From Armillaria gallica (taxonomy: Eukaryota; Basidiomycota; Agaricomycetes; Agaricales; Physalacriaceae), in NCBI GenBank assembly GCA_037576215.1, contig JBANDB010000009.1, forward strand, positions 3,720,001 through 3,784,000: a stretch of DNA of 64,000 nucleotides. Reading direction: 5' to 3'. Below are positions 46,074-59,331 of the stretch, one piece after another. Position numbers and translations under genes: made by a program. How positions within the stretch are numbered: position 1 is the stretch's first letter; the number at the start of each line of letters is the position of its first letter. The notes beneath the pieces were generated by a model. The model was given only the letters and a program-made list of their open reading frames with translations, was not told the DNA's origin and did not search any database.

Positions 46074-48068
46074 ATGGTTCAAGATATCTTTCGCGACTCT
46101 ACTATCGGCCAAGCCATTAATTACATCTCCAGCGGACGCCTTTTTCCTTACGCGGACCAGCGCCCAGATTTCATAGTTCCCCCTCAATTCTTACATCCCT
46201 CGGAAAGAAAAACGGCCCTTTCCGCGCCAGAGTCTGACGCGGCAACAATATGCGACGACACCGATAAATCTGGGAAAGGGATTTCGACGCCTGGCACTCA
46301 GCTCACGAGAGAAGATACTATAGCCATCGATGATGCTGAGAATCTAGCAGAAAAGCAGGTCGATGAAGCTCTTAAATCAGATCCATATACAGTGGGGTGG
46401 TATGGGGACGACGATCCAGAAAATCCAAGGTATGCTGTTTTGCTCTTGCGCTCAGGTCTCTTATTTACCTTTGTTCCCTCTGTTCAGAAATTGGCTACCG
46501 AAAAAGCGTGCCTTTGTAGCATTCAGTATTAGTTTGCTCACGTTCAGCGTCTATATCGGCTCCGCTATATACACACCATCCATTCCAGGAATAATGGCGG
46601 ACTTCAATGTTTCTCTCACGAAGGCCACTCTCGGACTAACACTTTATGTACTTGGTAAGTTTTAATACTATCTAAATGTTTTCATAAGCTAATGTGTCTT
46701 CTAGCGTACGGCATTGGACCTATGTTCTTGTCTCCTCTCCAAGAGCTCCCTAAATTAGGTCGCAACCCTGTGTACATGGGCACTCTATTCCTCTTCGTCG
46801 TCTTCCAAGTACCTGTTGCCACTGCCCAGAACATTAGCACTATCCTCGCATTTCGGTTTCTTACAGGCCTCGTCGGCAGTCCTGCACTCGCCACTGGAGG
46901 AGCATCCATGGGAGACATCTATCCCCTGCACCAGTATGCATACGTGCTCGGCATATGGGCACTCGGAGCAGTCGCCGGGCCTATCACTGGACCTGTCGTC
47001 GGCGGGTTCGCAGCTCAAGCCAACGGCTGGCGATGGCCTCAATATGAACTTCTCTGGATTACCGGATTCTCTCTCATCTTTCTGCTGTTGCTTCTTCCCG
47101 AGACGTACGAGCCGACGATCTTGTTGAGAAGGGCCCAGCGATTGAGGAAGCTCACGGGTAACCAGGAGCTCAGGTCTCAAAGCGAGAGGGCTGCCGAGGG
47201 AGAGTCCTTTGCGGAGGTCATGAAAGAGGCCCTGACCAGACCGTTCATTCTCGCCAAGGAACCGGTCTTGATGTTCGCCAACGTGTATATTGGATTTGTC
47301 TGTAAGTAAAAGGCTGATTTCGCTGTTGGTGTAAATCTGACCTTTTTGTTATCTTAGACGCCATCTTCTACCTCTGGTTTGAAGCGTTCCCGCTCGTCTT
47401 CATTGATATATACCACTTCAACTTGGGCACCAGTGGCTTGCCATTCCTGGCTTTCGTCGTTTCTGGCGCGATTACAGTCAGTAACTTTTCACGTCTCATA
47501 TGAATTGATGCTCATGTCCTATGCTAGTACTTTGTCTATGTTCTCTATCAAATGTACCACATCGCCCCTCGTTATGCCAGAGCCGATGCAGAGGGGAAAG
47601 AAGTTGCACCCGAAATCCGTCTGGAGATCGGTCTAATGGCAAGCATTTTCATCCCGACAAGCGTCCTCATCTTTGGATTCGCGTCCAAAGAAAGTATACA
47701 TTGGATCGTTCCCGTTATCGGCGCCTCACTTTATCTCCCTGGCATCTACCTTTGCTTCCAAAGCATCCTCACATACGTTACGTCGTCTTACCCTGCGTAC
47801 GCAGCCTCGGTTCTCGCTGGAAATGACCTCTTCCGTTCGAGCATCGCCAGCGTCTTTCCTCTCTTCGGGCGTGCATTCTTTGTCAACCTTGGTTTGGGTC
47901 CCGCGTCTGCACTGCTGGCGGGTATCTCAATCTTAATGATGCCCGCATTTTTGGTGCGTATCGCGTCACCACACATTCAAATAGTAGATGCTGACTTTAA
48001 CACCGTAGGCGCTGTGGAAATGGGGCCACATACTACGAGAAAGGTCCAAGTACGCTCAAGGGCCATAG
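46074..48068 (+). CDS. MFS drug:H+ antiporter-1 (DHA1) transporter
   Basis: Polyamine/multidrug-type exporter with 12 predicted helices. N-terminal cytosolic region ends TVGWYGDDDPENPR joined to NWLPKKRAFVAFSIS, the hallmark of the CaMDR1/FLR1-like group. Helix 1 is LLTFSVYIGSAIYTPSIPG; LTGLVGSPALATGGASMGDI is the motif-B/C region; ALGAVAGPITGPVVGGFAAQ and LLWITGFSLIFLLLLLPETY follow, then the loop and second half (YFVYVLYQMYHIAPRYARAD). The last intron follows MMPAFL; the true final exon reads ALWKWGHILRERSKYAQGP, the usual DHA1 tail, stop 48066-48068. The frame that continues past this point is an intron read-through. Confidence 0.93.
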
Positions 48069-48515
48069 AGGACTTCTCGCACCTTGGACAATTCAATCAG
48101 CTTATGCGCTACAGAAAAAGGTTAGCCGTAGAGAGTGCTTCCAGCACACAATGCCTAGATGCCTGGCTCCCATAAGGGAAGATCCAGTTGGAGGACGTTT
48201 CTAGATGACATTAGACGATATCATTACGAGTTTTAAGTTTTAGACTAGTATTATTAATGTTTGACACTGTATCAGATAACCTAGAATTACTAGAGCGTAT
48301 TGCGCGTCATAAACATGTGGAATGGGTGGATTGCTCTTGACGCGTCGTCAGAAATTTACACACCAAAATACAGAGCAACTATAAACTAGTTATCACGACC
48401 CTTGTCTACTGGTAGGCTAATTTTCTGTCATACACGATGCTAGCTATGGCGTCGGCGATGGCTGCCAGAGGTTAAAGGGCCGACAATAAGACTTATATTT
48501 ACACTCAATTAGATA
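48069..48515. other. Convergent 3' intergenic
   Basis: Between the ends of the transporter and PRP4 genes; AT-rich 3' UTR-like sequence, no gene seen. Confidence 0.4.
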
Positions 48516-50435
48516 CTACAATACTGCAACTTCCTCTGGAGCAAAGAGCTGGAAATTCCTATTGTACGTGCCGCTCGCAATCAGGTTTCCGTCGCTCGAT
48601 ATGTCTACTGACATAACCTTCCCTGCATCCGTCGATAGAGTCCGGAGTAGCTGCCAATCGTCAGCACTCCAAATCTTCACAAGGCCGTCGTAGCCCGAAG
48701 ATGCAAAGAACAATCCAGAACGGTAATCCCACTCTTCCTTCGCAGTCTGAGCATCCGCCTCTCCCTCTGGAGATTTGAAAAAGAGGTTATCAGCATGGAA
48801 AAACCGCACATCTGAAACATTAGATAGATGCGCAGGGATGGTATACAGAGCTTTCAGAGAACGCAGATCCCATATACGAATTGTGTCATCACCGGCACCA
48901 GTGGCAATTTGATACCTAGAAGAAAACAACATTCAGCTAGGGTACTGGGCAGACGATGCATCCGAACCCATTAGGAGAAAACCCTATCGCATAGATGGCC
49001 TGGACGTGCCCGTCCAGAACCATGGCAGTTCTTCCCGTTCGTAAGTCCCAGACCCTTCCAATAGCATCCAAGCCACTGTCAACTAAGTTGTTAGCATGGC
49101 ACCTGATGGTGATAGAATAACGAACCCAGAAGCTACTAGAGCACCGTCATTCTGAAATTCGACAGAGTAGACTTCTTTTGAATGTCCCTCCTGCAATAGA
49201 AGTTCCTTCGCAGTGGCAACATCCCATAAACGCCAAGTTGTATCGAAACTAGCACTGGCCACATAATCTCCCGAAGGATGAAACGCAACTCGACAAACCC
49301 GCCCTTGATGACCTTGCATTACTGATATAGGAGCATCACTAGAAGAATGGATTATTTGGTGAACAGTATCATAACACAAGATAAACACTGAACCTGCTCA
49401 ACGACCACAAGTTGACGTTCCCATCGCCTGCTCCGCTGACGAGATTTGCCGCGTCGGCGCTCAGAGATCTTGTAGCCTCGGGGTGCCAAGCAACACCACC
49501 TACACGGTCACTGTGTCCTACATCGGGTCATAAGAGGACGCAAGTGACATCGTTAGAGTAGGACGTACCTCGCAAGGATCGTATTGGCGTACAAGCAGGT
49601 ACGTTCCACAACTTCACCGTCCCGGACCAGCTCGAAGTGGCCAAAATTTCATTATTGGGTGCGAAGCGAACCTGGGAGATAGGTCTCTCGTCACCAATCT
49701 GGGACCCAAGGTTCGCATATTTCTACAAACGAAGTGTCAAACTGACGAGTATTTGCTAGAAGAGAAGCACGCACTTTGACTTCGCCAAAAACCTTCTTCC
49801 TGATATCAACGATTTTACCGAGATCCATCTTGCTATCTATTCGCTGTTGGGCGACGCGCTTTTGAGCTCTGCCAGAGAAAATGAAACAAGCACAAGTAAG
49901 CACCTTGAATGAATTCAACCTATCGGTAGCGAGACTGTTGACCTGGGAAGTGAGTATTCGGCTATTCGTCTTCGAGCCTCAAGCAACTCCAAGGACCCTG
50001 GTGAGTAGAATTCTTCCTCCTTTGGGGTAGGTTACTCATAATGTCTCTATATGAAAAGTGCGACGAACCTCATCTTCACTTTCCGAACTTTCATCTTCAT
50101 CCAAATGCATAGCATCATCTCCTCTTGCTGCATTTATTTGCGACAGCACGTATATGAGACGGTCTCTACGGTCGGCAGCCTGCCAACACCACCGTGTCAC
50201 TATCCATTTATCGATGAAAACAGCACGTACGCACACGTTCACCGAAAAGCGTAATTGGCTCTCCGATTTCCCTCAGCCTTATCTTGACGCGGTTATCGTC
50301 TGTCGGTACGGCCATGCTTCGTGCCTTTTTCTTTCTTTCCAGTTCCTCCAGTATAACTCGGTTTTCCATCCTTGCGCGCTCAGAACCGAGGTAGTTCCCA
50401 TCGTCCATAAGAGTATCAAAAGTGAGTTCCGACAT
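48516..50435 (-). CDS. PRP4: U4/U6 snRNP WD40 protein PRP4
   Basis: Component of the U4/U6 di-snRNP needed for pre-mRNA splicing. The N-terminus [20 protein letters not shown] is followed by [20 protein letters not shown] and LFGER, the splicing-factor motif (SFM) typical of PRP4/PRPF4, continuing after an intron as [20 protein letters not shown]. The C-terminal half has WD40 repeats: [20 protein letters not shown] with [49 protein letters not shown] and [18 protein letters not shown]. The last repeat is [20 protein letters not shown] with end APEEVAVL at 48516. Multiple short introns. Divergent from the APSES gene. Confidence 0.93.
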
Positions 50436-51008
50436 GATAGTTGAAGCACTGGGTATACGGAGAAATGGGCTTCAGGTTGACTTGGTCGGAGAGAGAGAGA
50501 AGAATGTGGCAGTGCAGCGATACACGTTACGTCAGCGACTCTCACGATTATATAAGGCACAAATTTCTGCTCTCATACCACTACCAAGGAATTCTGTATC
50601 GTTCAATCAATTCTTCGTATGCAATTAACTCCTCTTTTCTCCTTAACCGAATGCCGCCGGGAATTATCTACGTCTTGCATCTCATTTTCCATATGCTTTG
50701 ACGTTAAACTACCCGGCTAGAAGGACTCAGGCGAAAGCAGATCGTTTACCACCATGGGACAACGTTTTGATAGCATGATACATATGTAGCTAGAGACTAT
50801 TCGTGAAATTGTGCTGTTATTGTTGTTTTTTGTCATGAATACTGGCGCACATCTGTACATAACTTGGGGAAATTTTATACGGTCATGTTTTTTGGGAATA
50901 TTTATTTTCCTTTTATTTTTCAGCAGAAACCCCGCTAAAATTCAAGTTCTATGCGCGTCTGGCCTGTGCCGCCACGCTGCCACTCACGATACCCACTGTC
51001 ATGCCGCT
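50436..51008. other. Divergent promoter region between PRP4 and the APSES gene
   Basis: 570 bp. Contains TTACGTCAG (50527-50535) and a TATATAA element (50549-50555). T-rich stretches precede 51009. No further gene supported; an upstream in-frame extension from 50811 is hydrophobic and unlikely to be translated. Confidence 0.4.
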
Positions 51009-52665
51009 ATGCAGACAACGAGCGATCCAGGGAGCACTTTGAATCCCATAGAGAACACCACTGCTAACGTCGACGACGGGCCCAAAATCCCGCCTCCCAT
51101 CGAACCGCCTCCGCACATCTATGATGCTGAATATTCATCTGTGCTGGTGAGCTCAGCTGTCCGAGAAAAGGGCGCGACTGACTGTCTACAGGTTGACGAA
51201 TGCATGATCAAAGGCATTCCTTGCATGCGCAGGCGCGACAATTCTTGGGTCAACGCGACTCAGATCCTCAAGGTCGCCGGCGTGAACAAGGGGAAGCGAA
51301 CGGTGGTCATGGATCGACGGGTACTGAAGGGACAACACGAAATTATACAAGGAGGACACGGGAAATACCAGGGCACTTGGTGAGCAATAACCGACCAAGT
51401 ATTGTTGCCTTCTCCAAGCCTAATCTTTCCAGGATCCCGCTCGACAGAGGTCGTGAGCTTGCACGACGATTCCATGTCGACAAACTCTTTGCCCCGCTAT
51501 TCGACTACATGCCCAAGAGTAACCCATTCGATGACGACGTACCAGAAGGCCCGTCTTCGCTGACCTCGGGAGTGTCATCGTTGTCGATCACGGGGTCGAA
51601 CAATAACATGGCTGCTTTCATATCTGGCCTCTCCGACCCGTCGAGAGTGCGAGGTGACGCCCTGCGCATGCTCAATCAGGCTCGTTCTGAAGGCCTCTTT
51701 TCGATGATGACCTCCGATTATCTACTCACCCAACCCACTGTCCCTCCGCCACCACCATCACCTCCGTCACTGAAGAGGAAACGGGCGGAAGAAAAGGCTA
51801 AGGAGCTTAAGCCCGACAAAGGCAAGAAAAAGGACATTACACCTGCCAAACGTCCCAAGAAGAAGCCTCCGAAACTCGTTAGTACTGAATATATTCAGTA
51901 TACTCCGGGCGTGAAAAAGGCAGGACGTCACATCAAAGACGCGCAACCTCGCGCAGAGTTCTCTGATCAATCTGATGACAGCCTTCCATGCTCAACAACG
52001 CGCACACTGAGGTCTCAGCGCTCCCGAAGGAAGCCATTATCACGGTTTCCTCCTCCTCCCGGCTACGAGGATGTGTCATTCCGTCCAGATCATTCGACTA
52101 AACACCCTTCAGAAGGCCATTTACTTCGCACTAGGAAGGAACTTTTCTGTTCAGGCCCTCCTCCGTCGTCTGAAGACGACACCGCAGACGAGCAGCCTAT
52201 ATCTGAGTGCTCAACTCCTCGTCCGTCAACTTCGGAGGGTGGAAATGAACAGGATCATGACATGAAGAGCGAGGTGCGTTCACGCCGCTATGTTTGCGGG
52301 CTTCGGTCAATCATCTTTCGCAGGATTCTACTCGAATAAATACACCTGATAAGAGACGTAGCGGGAGCCCTCCGCACGCGCAGCAGGAGTTGGATCGTGT
52401 ACCACGGAAACATGAGCACCGTAGACAAGCAGAGGAGAGCGAGAACGATGGGCTTGACGAGGATAGTGATCGGACATCTTGTCGTCCTGTGCAGACCTCC
52501 ACTGGGCGCTCGACGAGAGCTTCGACAGCAGCTGGAAAGTCCCAGCGAAATCAGAACACAGAGCGACAAGGTTATAGTGTGCGCATCTTGCCACCTCCCA
52601 GGATGATCAAGCCACCAACGCGTGAGGCTCCCCGAAATCCATCTGTCTGCTTGGTATCACCCTAG
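51009..52665 (+). CDS. APSES-type (KilA-N-like) transcription factor
   Basis: Fungal-specific DNA-binding regulator. The start [20 protein letters not shown] leads across an intron to [58 protein letters not shown] and, across the next intron, [20 protein letters not shown]. These are the complete APSES helix-turn-helix. The rest is disordered: a Pro run, a basic nuclear-localisation-like segment ([20 protein letters not shown]), Ser/Arg-rich parts and a C-terminal exon ending NPSVCLVSP. No ankyrin repeats are visible, which separates it from Mbp1/Swi4/Swi6. The target genes are unknown. Four exons, introns of about 45-55 nt. Confidence 0.88.
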
Positions 52666-52921
52666 TGATTTTTTGGAGTGTGATAGGTGTTATCATTATG
52701 TTAGTAATGAAATCAGATATACACCACTGCTGTGTCCCCGCAGCTTAGCCTCTCATGATATCAAAGGTGGCGTTCGTTTCACTATCGATATAATGGGCTG
52801 TTCCGTGATGTGAACAACAGAGGTACTCTTGCAGGTGGAGCGTGTATAATTGCATATCATACAGGAATGCCAATGTTCTATCGAAGCCATAATGATACAA
52901 ATCCAAACTCATAAGGCTCCA

Positions 52922-55900
52922 TCACTCCCCCTTGACCTCCAAGCTGTGCGCGATCTTCTCCAACAGCTTCTCCATTCTTTCCTGCCTCGCCTCCAGTTCC
53001 GCAAATTTCTCCCAGTACCCACCGGAATCGGCTTCCTCTTCTTTGACCGCAGCGGCTGTTTGCAAACTCATAAATGACCTGTCCTTGGGAGAAGACATTG
53101 ACGTGACAGCAGGCGGACTCTCGGACAAAGGTCCCGAACCTTCGTCTGTTCGCTTGAGGTTACTACCTTCTTGACTTCGCTGATGTGTCGGACTGTGATG
53201 ACCGTGCCCACCGTCCGTCGTCCCTCTCCGATGTTGATGCATTGATGACAGTCTTCTTCTACTTGCTGGTCCAAAGCTAACCAAATGCGGCGGACTCTGA
53301 CTTTCATCGGCAATAGGATCATCATCAAGGACCAGCGGCTGGAATATCTGAGCCAACGGACTGGTAAAACTCTGTGCGGTTTCAAAACTACGATTGAGAA
53401 TGGAATTTACGCGAGCGCGAGCTATAGGGAAAGGCTGCGTAGATGGATGTGAAGGGGCATTACCAGGTGAATCGTTGAAGTGGGGATGACTCTGTTGGGG
53501 TGGCTGCTGCTGCCCAGATGTGTTTGTTTGTGAGGCCATCCGCGAGGGGGATGACAGAGGAGAATCTCGACGTCGATAACTCGATAGCGAGCCATTGGAA
53601 GCGTGTGGATAAGTCTCGAGTGCGCTACTGTTTAACTCGTCTTCGATTTCAAAGATCTGTGTGGGGCTAAGCAAGGAATGACTGCATCCAGTAATTTTTA
53701 CACTCACTGCATCAATATCAGCGTCGGAACGAGTAAGACCTTCGAACAGTGCTGGGGAATATTATCTTAGAAGGAACTTTCAAGCAGATTATCACCGAAA
53801 TTTACCTAGCCACTTCAACTTTTTTGGTAACGTATCATATACCTTTTCAGCGGCGACAGTGAAGGTCTCGGAGAACCCTGTCGTACCGTGAAATTTAGCC
53901 TGGCGTTCATAAAGAGCAATCGTCAACAATATCGGGAAGCTGGTAGCCCTGTTCAAAGAAGGTTACTCATGCATAGATCAGGACAGCAACATCCAGACAT
54001 ACCGGATCATAAAAACATTAACCTGGTAGACGTTAGTCCAATATCGCCAATATCGGATCGTTGGGAACATACCTTGTGGAACCACCGCGGAGTGAGGATG
54101 TAGCTAGCCGGTAGCATTATGCAGACCGCGATTAGATTTATTGGAGGTTGATACGAGAATAGAGAGTCGGCTTTAACACTAGATCCGAGTTTGAATATGA
54201 CCTTGAATTCAGCAATACAAGGACGTACCCTTCAACTGTTGACACGGCTCGTCTGAACATTGCCTTGATCACGTAAGTGTTGTTGTTTACGCATAGAATG
54301 AAGAACATACCTCCGCGGCGGCGTCTTCGTTGATGGTAGCAAAGGTGTTTGATAGTATCTACGCATATTGTTCAATACCAGGATCATTTTGATGGGAAGG
54401 AGATGGCGTACAGAAACAAGAACTACAGAAAAGATATGTTAGCGAGCAGTGGCTATCACCAGTCAAACAATCGACCAACCAGTTAGCAACAAGGTGTTAC
54501 TCAGACACGCGTAAGTAACCATCAGTACTGGGCCAAAGACTCGGTGAAATTGAGCTGAAAGAAGGAGTGAATGGATCTCCGACTTCTGAGGAACTAAAAA
54601 CGTACTAGCCCTGTCGAACCCACTGGCATCCAGCCCAAACCACAAATCGAGCATCCACCATGCAATGGTTCTTCAAATTCATCATAAGAATGACATCTCA
54701 AGAACGTTGAAGCAGAAATTATCGTACCCAATGCTGTATCTGTGAGGAGTCAGATGACATCAAAGACAGAACATTATGAAACGAGATCTGATATACCCTG
54801 CTTCATTTCTGCTCAGTCTAAGAGAAGCGTCGGCGTCAGTAGAGCTCCGAAAGCAAACAAAATTACTGACGTCCACAACGCATACAGGAAACCGCAGAAA
54901 CAAAAGGCCGCGATAAGCATTAATACAACGAATTGCATCATCATCGCCCGTAAAGAAAGTACCATCAAATTGTTCCTCAGTGTGACGAAAGCTAGACTGT
55001 GGGAAGCAAGTGGGTAATAGTGCATGCTAAGGTAATTTCAGGACCATACCGTGGGAATAACAAGCAGGCTATAAGGGCCAAACAGTCGATACCTGTTTTG
55101 CGAGCCCAAAGATCTTCGCAAGTGAGCAGATAGCATGGACTCGGCACAAAGATACCGTACCATTGTGATAAACCCCATATATACGAAGGACTGCGTAGAT
55201 GAGATAGGTAGTAACTAGTGCGAGATCGAAGCCGTTCTTTCGAGTTATTAGCAGTGAACGCGGAGTAACGGACGGAAAACCATACCCATGTACCCTTAAA
55301 ATAGACTTGCATCCCGTGCTCTTGCATGGCGGCGACCTTCTCCAGAGAGAACCCTAGGCCGTAGATTAAAAAAGCCATCTCAGCGGCGTTGATTGAGTCC
55401 AGTTGATTCATCTCGATGGCGATAACGAACAGGACGAAGAGGATTAAGAAACTAAGCCGAGACCTGAATACAAGAATGAACAGAGAACGAGGAACCGTAC
55501 TTTGTATATTCCAGAACCGACCGAATAGCAGGAACTTTGAGCCGATAATGATCAAGTAGGGGTGCCTTGTGAGGATCATAGAAATGAATTGGTGTTCGCT
55601 TGTATGTATCTGAAAGAATAGAATGGCTGCTTGTTGCTTGGTATACACATTTTCCTCTTCACAACGGGTAAATGATCAACTCGCAAGAGAATACCGTTCC
55701 ACTCACGTCCAAATGCCGTCGATGACTCTTTGACATGACGAACTTTTGATGAAACGTTTGGCTCTGCCAAGAATGGCCATTTCGATAGCGTTGCCCACTC
55801 GCTCTTCTAAATCCTCCCTCTCTTCTCTGGCGAATTGCATTACTTCTCGGTCAGCACCACTGTAAACAGCCCAGCTGGTAGAGAGTGCGTGCACAAGATC

Positions 55901-56540
55901 CAGCATGTTATCGGCATAGTCGCGTAGGGTGCGTATGGCTAGGATCTCGCACAGCTCAGCTCTTGTCCGTGACACGGAAGCGGTTGCCATGCTCTGGTCG
56001 CGAATGAAATGGACACGGTTCAGGAGAAGGCAAAATACAATAGACATGTTTCCGGCGTGTTGTAGGGCAGAATATTTTTCGAAGAGAGGTCGAATGAGCG
56101 TGTATGTAAGGTCCGGCGCTGTCAACTGCATATCTGTGTTAGAATTCACATAGAGCACGACAAGAATACTTTGAACGTACGGCCTCGTATGTTAAAGGGT
56201 ATCTGGAAGATTTCAGCGGACGTCAGTACGCGATATCTCAATGACGCACCTATAAAATGCTACATCCAAGCAGACTTCGTTAATATCCACGACGTAACAC
56301 GAGAATATAGGTTATTCCACACCGTGATATCCTGAAAACCAGTTACAGCTACAGCAAAAAGGGAAATGAAACTGGTCCGGAACTCACGGCCCTGATCATA
56401 TGAATTATAGGATAGACTTTCGTAGTTTCCACGTCGCTTCTGGATACAGTTTCTCTCTTGAAAAGAAATGCATTAGGGCGTAGAAAAGCGACTCACGGCG
56501 ATAGAAGGGGCTGGCTCTCTGAAATCTCCTCCGGTGCCAT
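52922..56540 (-). CDS. YVC1: Vacuolar TRP-type cation channel (Yvc1-like)
   Basis: Calcium-permeable channel of the vacuolar membrane that releases Ca2+ on osmotic stress. First exon MAPEEISESQPLLSP, second RETVSRSDVETTKVYPIIHM, then APDLTYTLIRPLFEKYSALQ, NMSIVFCLLLNRVHFIRDQS and EICEILAIRTLRDYADNMLDL-type helix. Membrane helices follow, including SFLILFVLFVIAIEMNQLDS and the family landmark AEMAFLIYGLGFSLEKVAAM followed by QEHGMQVYFKGTW. The long C-terminal exon is Ser/Pro/Gln-rich with a coiled coil at the end (YWEKFAELEARQERMEKLLE). Around twelve introns; exon limits in the pore region (53.8-55.0 kb) are approximate. The ATG at 56540 was preferred to one 54 bp upstream because it fits the splice frame. 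Confidence 0.86.
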
Positions 56541-56714
56541 GGTTGTCGACGTAAAAGGGGTAGCGGCACTCCGGGCCGTAACCAGCGAAAATTCCCACAA
56601 ATTCAAGAGTCATGATGGTGAATTTGAGTACATATTATTGTTGTAACTTTTTGAGTTAGTACTCTTGAATAGTAGTAAGTGTAATCTAGGTGGCTCTACT
56701 AGTAATCATTAAAT

Positions 56715-58710
56715 TTACATAAATGCCCTCTCCTCTGGTGCCTCCCGGAAAGTGTACATGTTGTCAACGAAGTTATCCCACGAAGCCTCAGACAGGATGG
56801 GTGCCTTGGCGTAAGGAGCAACACCCATTCCATCGACCCATTCGTTCATGTTGGGGAAGGCAGATATCATGGCAGCATTTTCCATGTCGGCGATGCGAGC
56901 GCGGGTGAGCAAACCGGCCTCCAGGTACCAACCGATATCCTTCTTGATTGCAAACACCTCATAGATGTCCGCAAGGATCTGGGGCACATGTTCAGCAACA
57001 GCAGATTCGTGTGCCATACGATGTCCAATGGCCTCGACGAGATCCTTGGATCGGGGAAGGATGTAATCGGCGTATTGCGTACTGCGAGGACCGTACTTCT
57101 TGGCAAGAGCACGACATTCTTCGAATACACCCTTTTCGTCTGAGACATACAATGTTAGTCCGATTCAACGGAAGATTGATTAGATACTACTCACGCTGTG
57201 CGAGGAGACTCTGGGGGTAGAGGGGAGCAGGGACGGCATAACGACCCTGAAGTAATTCCGAAGCAAGGCCTGAGAGCATGGGAGTCAAGTCGAAGAAGAC
57301 AATACGATATATTTTACTCACGAATAGACAAAACGAGGACATCACCCTCGGCAATTACGATACCTCTCATCTCAGCCTAAATCATATGTTAAGGAGACTT
57401 CATTAGTCTGGAGAGTGGGAAAACTCACGAATTGCGTGACGATCTGGTTATAATCAAATAGACCCTGGGCACCCAGACGCTCAGAGAGGTTGAAGTGAGA
57501 TGCTTGGGCATGCTCCATGACAATAGCCTTGTAGATGGTTGTGATGGCATGACGCGCTGGGTGGCTGGCGACAGGGTCAGTGAAGTACTTGATGGCATGT
57601 TTGGTCAGAGCCTCAATAACATATGTCTGAGCAACAGCGGTGAAGATTGGGATCTGCTGGGTGCGGAACGAAATAATGGGAACGGGATTGGGCGCTCCAA
57701 CCTTTCGGCGGAGGGAGTACTTGTAAGCAATGTGTGCAGCAATTTGGGTAGCAGGCAATGCGAGAGAAGCGAGAGCGAGAGTGCCGACGGAGATACGCCA
57801 AATGGCGACCAAGAAGTCATCGTGAGTGGATGGCTTGTCTCCTACGGGGCCAAGGAGGGCCGTGGAAGGGAGTTTGACGTTGTTGAAGTGGGTGATGGCA
57901 TGGTTGACGGGAGTTGCACCGTGACGAGTGGGGATTAGTCTGATAAACGGTCAATGAAATTGGAATATGCAAAGGAAGTGATTCTTTACTTGGCAGTGAT
58001 GTTCTTGCACATATGGACACCATCGTTCAACTGGACTACAAAGGGACGGATACCACGTTTTTCATCGCCGACGATGAGCTGAGACCACACAACGGCATAA
58101 CAGGGCTTGCCGAGGACAGGCACGGTGGGGGGCATATACTTGGATGCAAATCGGTTCGGAGAGTTAAGAATGAATGTACCATCCGGTTGCAGGGTAGCAG
58201 TAGTTTCCAAGTTTGTGGCGTCAAGGCCATGTCCAGCTTCGGTCAGAAGGAACTGGCCACTTCAAATATAGCTTGTTAGAGAATGCATTTGAGCTAAATA
58301 TAGATTGAGTTACATTGCCTTGCAATCCATCATGTCCTTGCACAGAGCCTGGAGTTCCGGGCGGTCTTGAGCATAGGATCCAATGGTGCCAACAGCCAAG
58401 TTAAGATGGATGGTCATGATGGTGATTGAAGAACCATCATGCCAAGCAATGGGGTCGTTGTGAATCTTCCAAAACTTGGGGGTAAGGTTGAGGATATCCT
58501 CAAAGGTAAGCCCTGTCGACGCATTAACAATAAGAGGCGATGAGACAGAGAAGTTTGCTTACCCCAAGTCTTCCAGATGAGCTCTGCACGCTTGTACGCA
58601 TTGTCGGACAACGCAAGGGCATTGTTGCGCGAGTTGGCGTTCGCACCGGCCGCCCTGAAGACGTCGACGGCGAGAAGAGGTTCAGAGGGCCAATTGTGAG
58701 AGAAGGGCAT
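56715..58710 (-). CDS. POX1: Peroxisomal acyl-CoA oxidase
   Basis: FAD-dependent first step of peroxisomal fatty-acid beta-oxidation, producing H2O2. Exons: MPFSHNWPSEPLLAVDVFRA, ALSDNAYKRAELIWKTWG, LTFEDILNLTPKFWKIHNDP, QFLLTEAGHGLDATNLETTA (FAD/substrate region), PNRFASKYMPPTVPVLGKPC, RPFVVQLNDGVHMCKNITAK and LIPTRHGATPVNHAITHFNN. Then LRRKVGAPNPVPIISFRTQQ, the C-terminal helical domain (KYFTDPVASHPARHAITTIY) and AEMRGIVIAEGDVLVLSI, ending PEERAFM. About 600 residues, normal. No C-terminal SKL-like PTS1 is present, as in yeast Pox1. Divergent from FOL1. Confidence 0.92.
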
Positions 58711-59331
58711 CGCTGGAAGTATGGAGGAGAGCTGTTTGTCGGGAGAGGCTTGATGGCAACGACTGCATATCCTTGCCTTTAATACAAGAGGCAGGTAGCA
58801 TCGATGTCAGTTACGTAGGATCTTGATCTGGCACAGAGTTCTGCATATCATTATTGGACCAGTCCAGAACAGATTAAAGATTACTAGCGCCCGGGGGAAA
58901 ATCACCTGTGCCACGCATTTCGCAGAAATTGCGGCGCGCACCGTTGTTTACTCTGACTGCCGCTGCCCGGCGGGTAATGACAGCGGATCAGCGTTAATGG
59001 GATACGGAATGGTAGCATGTTTTCTGTGTGTGTCCGTATGTCTCCAGCAATCAATCTCTTAAAAAATGAGCATATTGGACGCGAATACTGGCCACGTTCG
59101 CGTCTTCGGTGGATGGTGATTGAGGGTGGCTTCAATCACGTGGCGGCTTCGAGTGTGTGAACACTGAACTGGTGATGTCACGATCACACTTGGCAAATCT
59201 TATATAATCCGATATCGGATTGAACCGACTTGGAATAATTGCCGGTCCAATTCAGCCTTCGCTTGCTGAATACACAGCGATTTCCAATTCAAAACTTAAG
59301 GGAACCTAGGAAGCTTCATAGTTTGAATTCG
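58711..59331. other. Divergent promoter region between acyl-CoA oxidase and FOL1
   Basis: 620 bp without a gene. Contains GATATCGGAT/TCCGATATC palindromic sequence near 59207-59220 and the FOL1 TATA box. Confidence 0.45.
59201..59207 (+). promoter_or_regulatory. TATA box of FOL1
   Basis: TATATAA 131 bp upstream of the FOL1 ATG (59332). Position and consensus only. Confidence 0.4.

Noticed and set aside
48069..48175. Continuation of the transporter frame past 48068
   Set aside because: Splicing at the GTGCGT donor after MMPAFL gives the conserved DHA1 tail and an earlier stop, so the longer frame is intron read-through.
50811..51008. In-frame upstream extension of the APSES gene
   Set aside because: The extra residues are hydrophobic and T-rich, typical of 5' UTR; the Met at 51009 begins sequence with normal coding composition.
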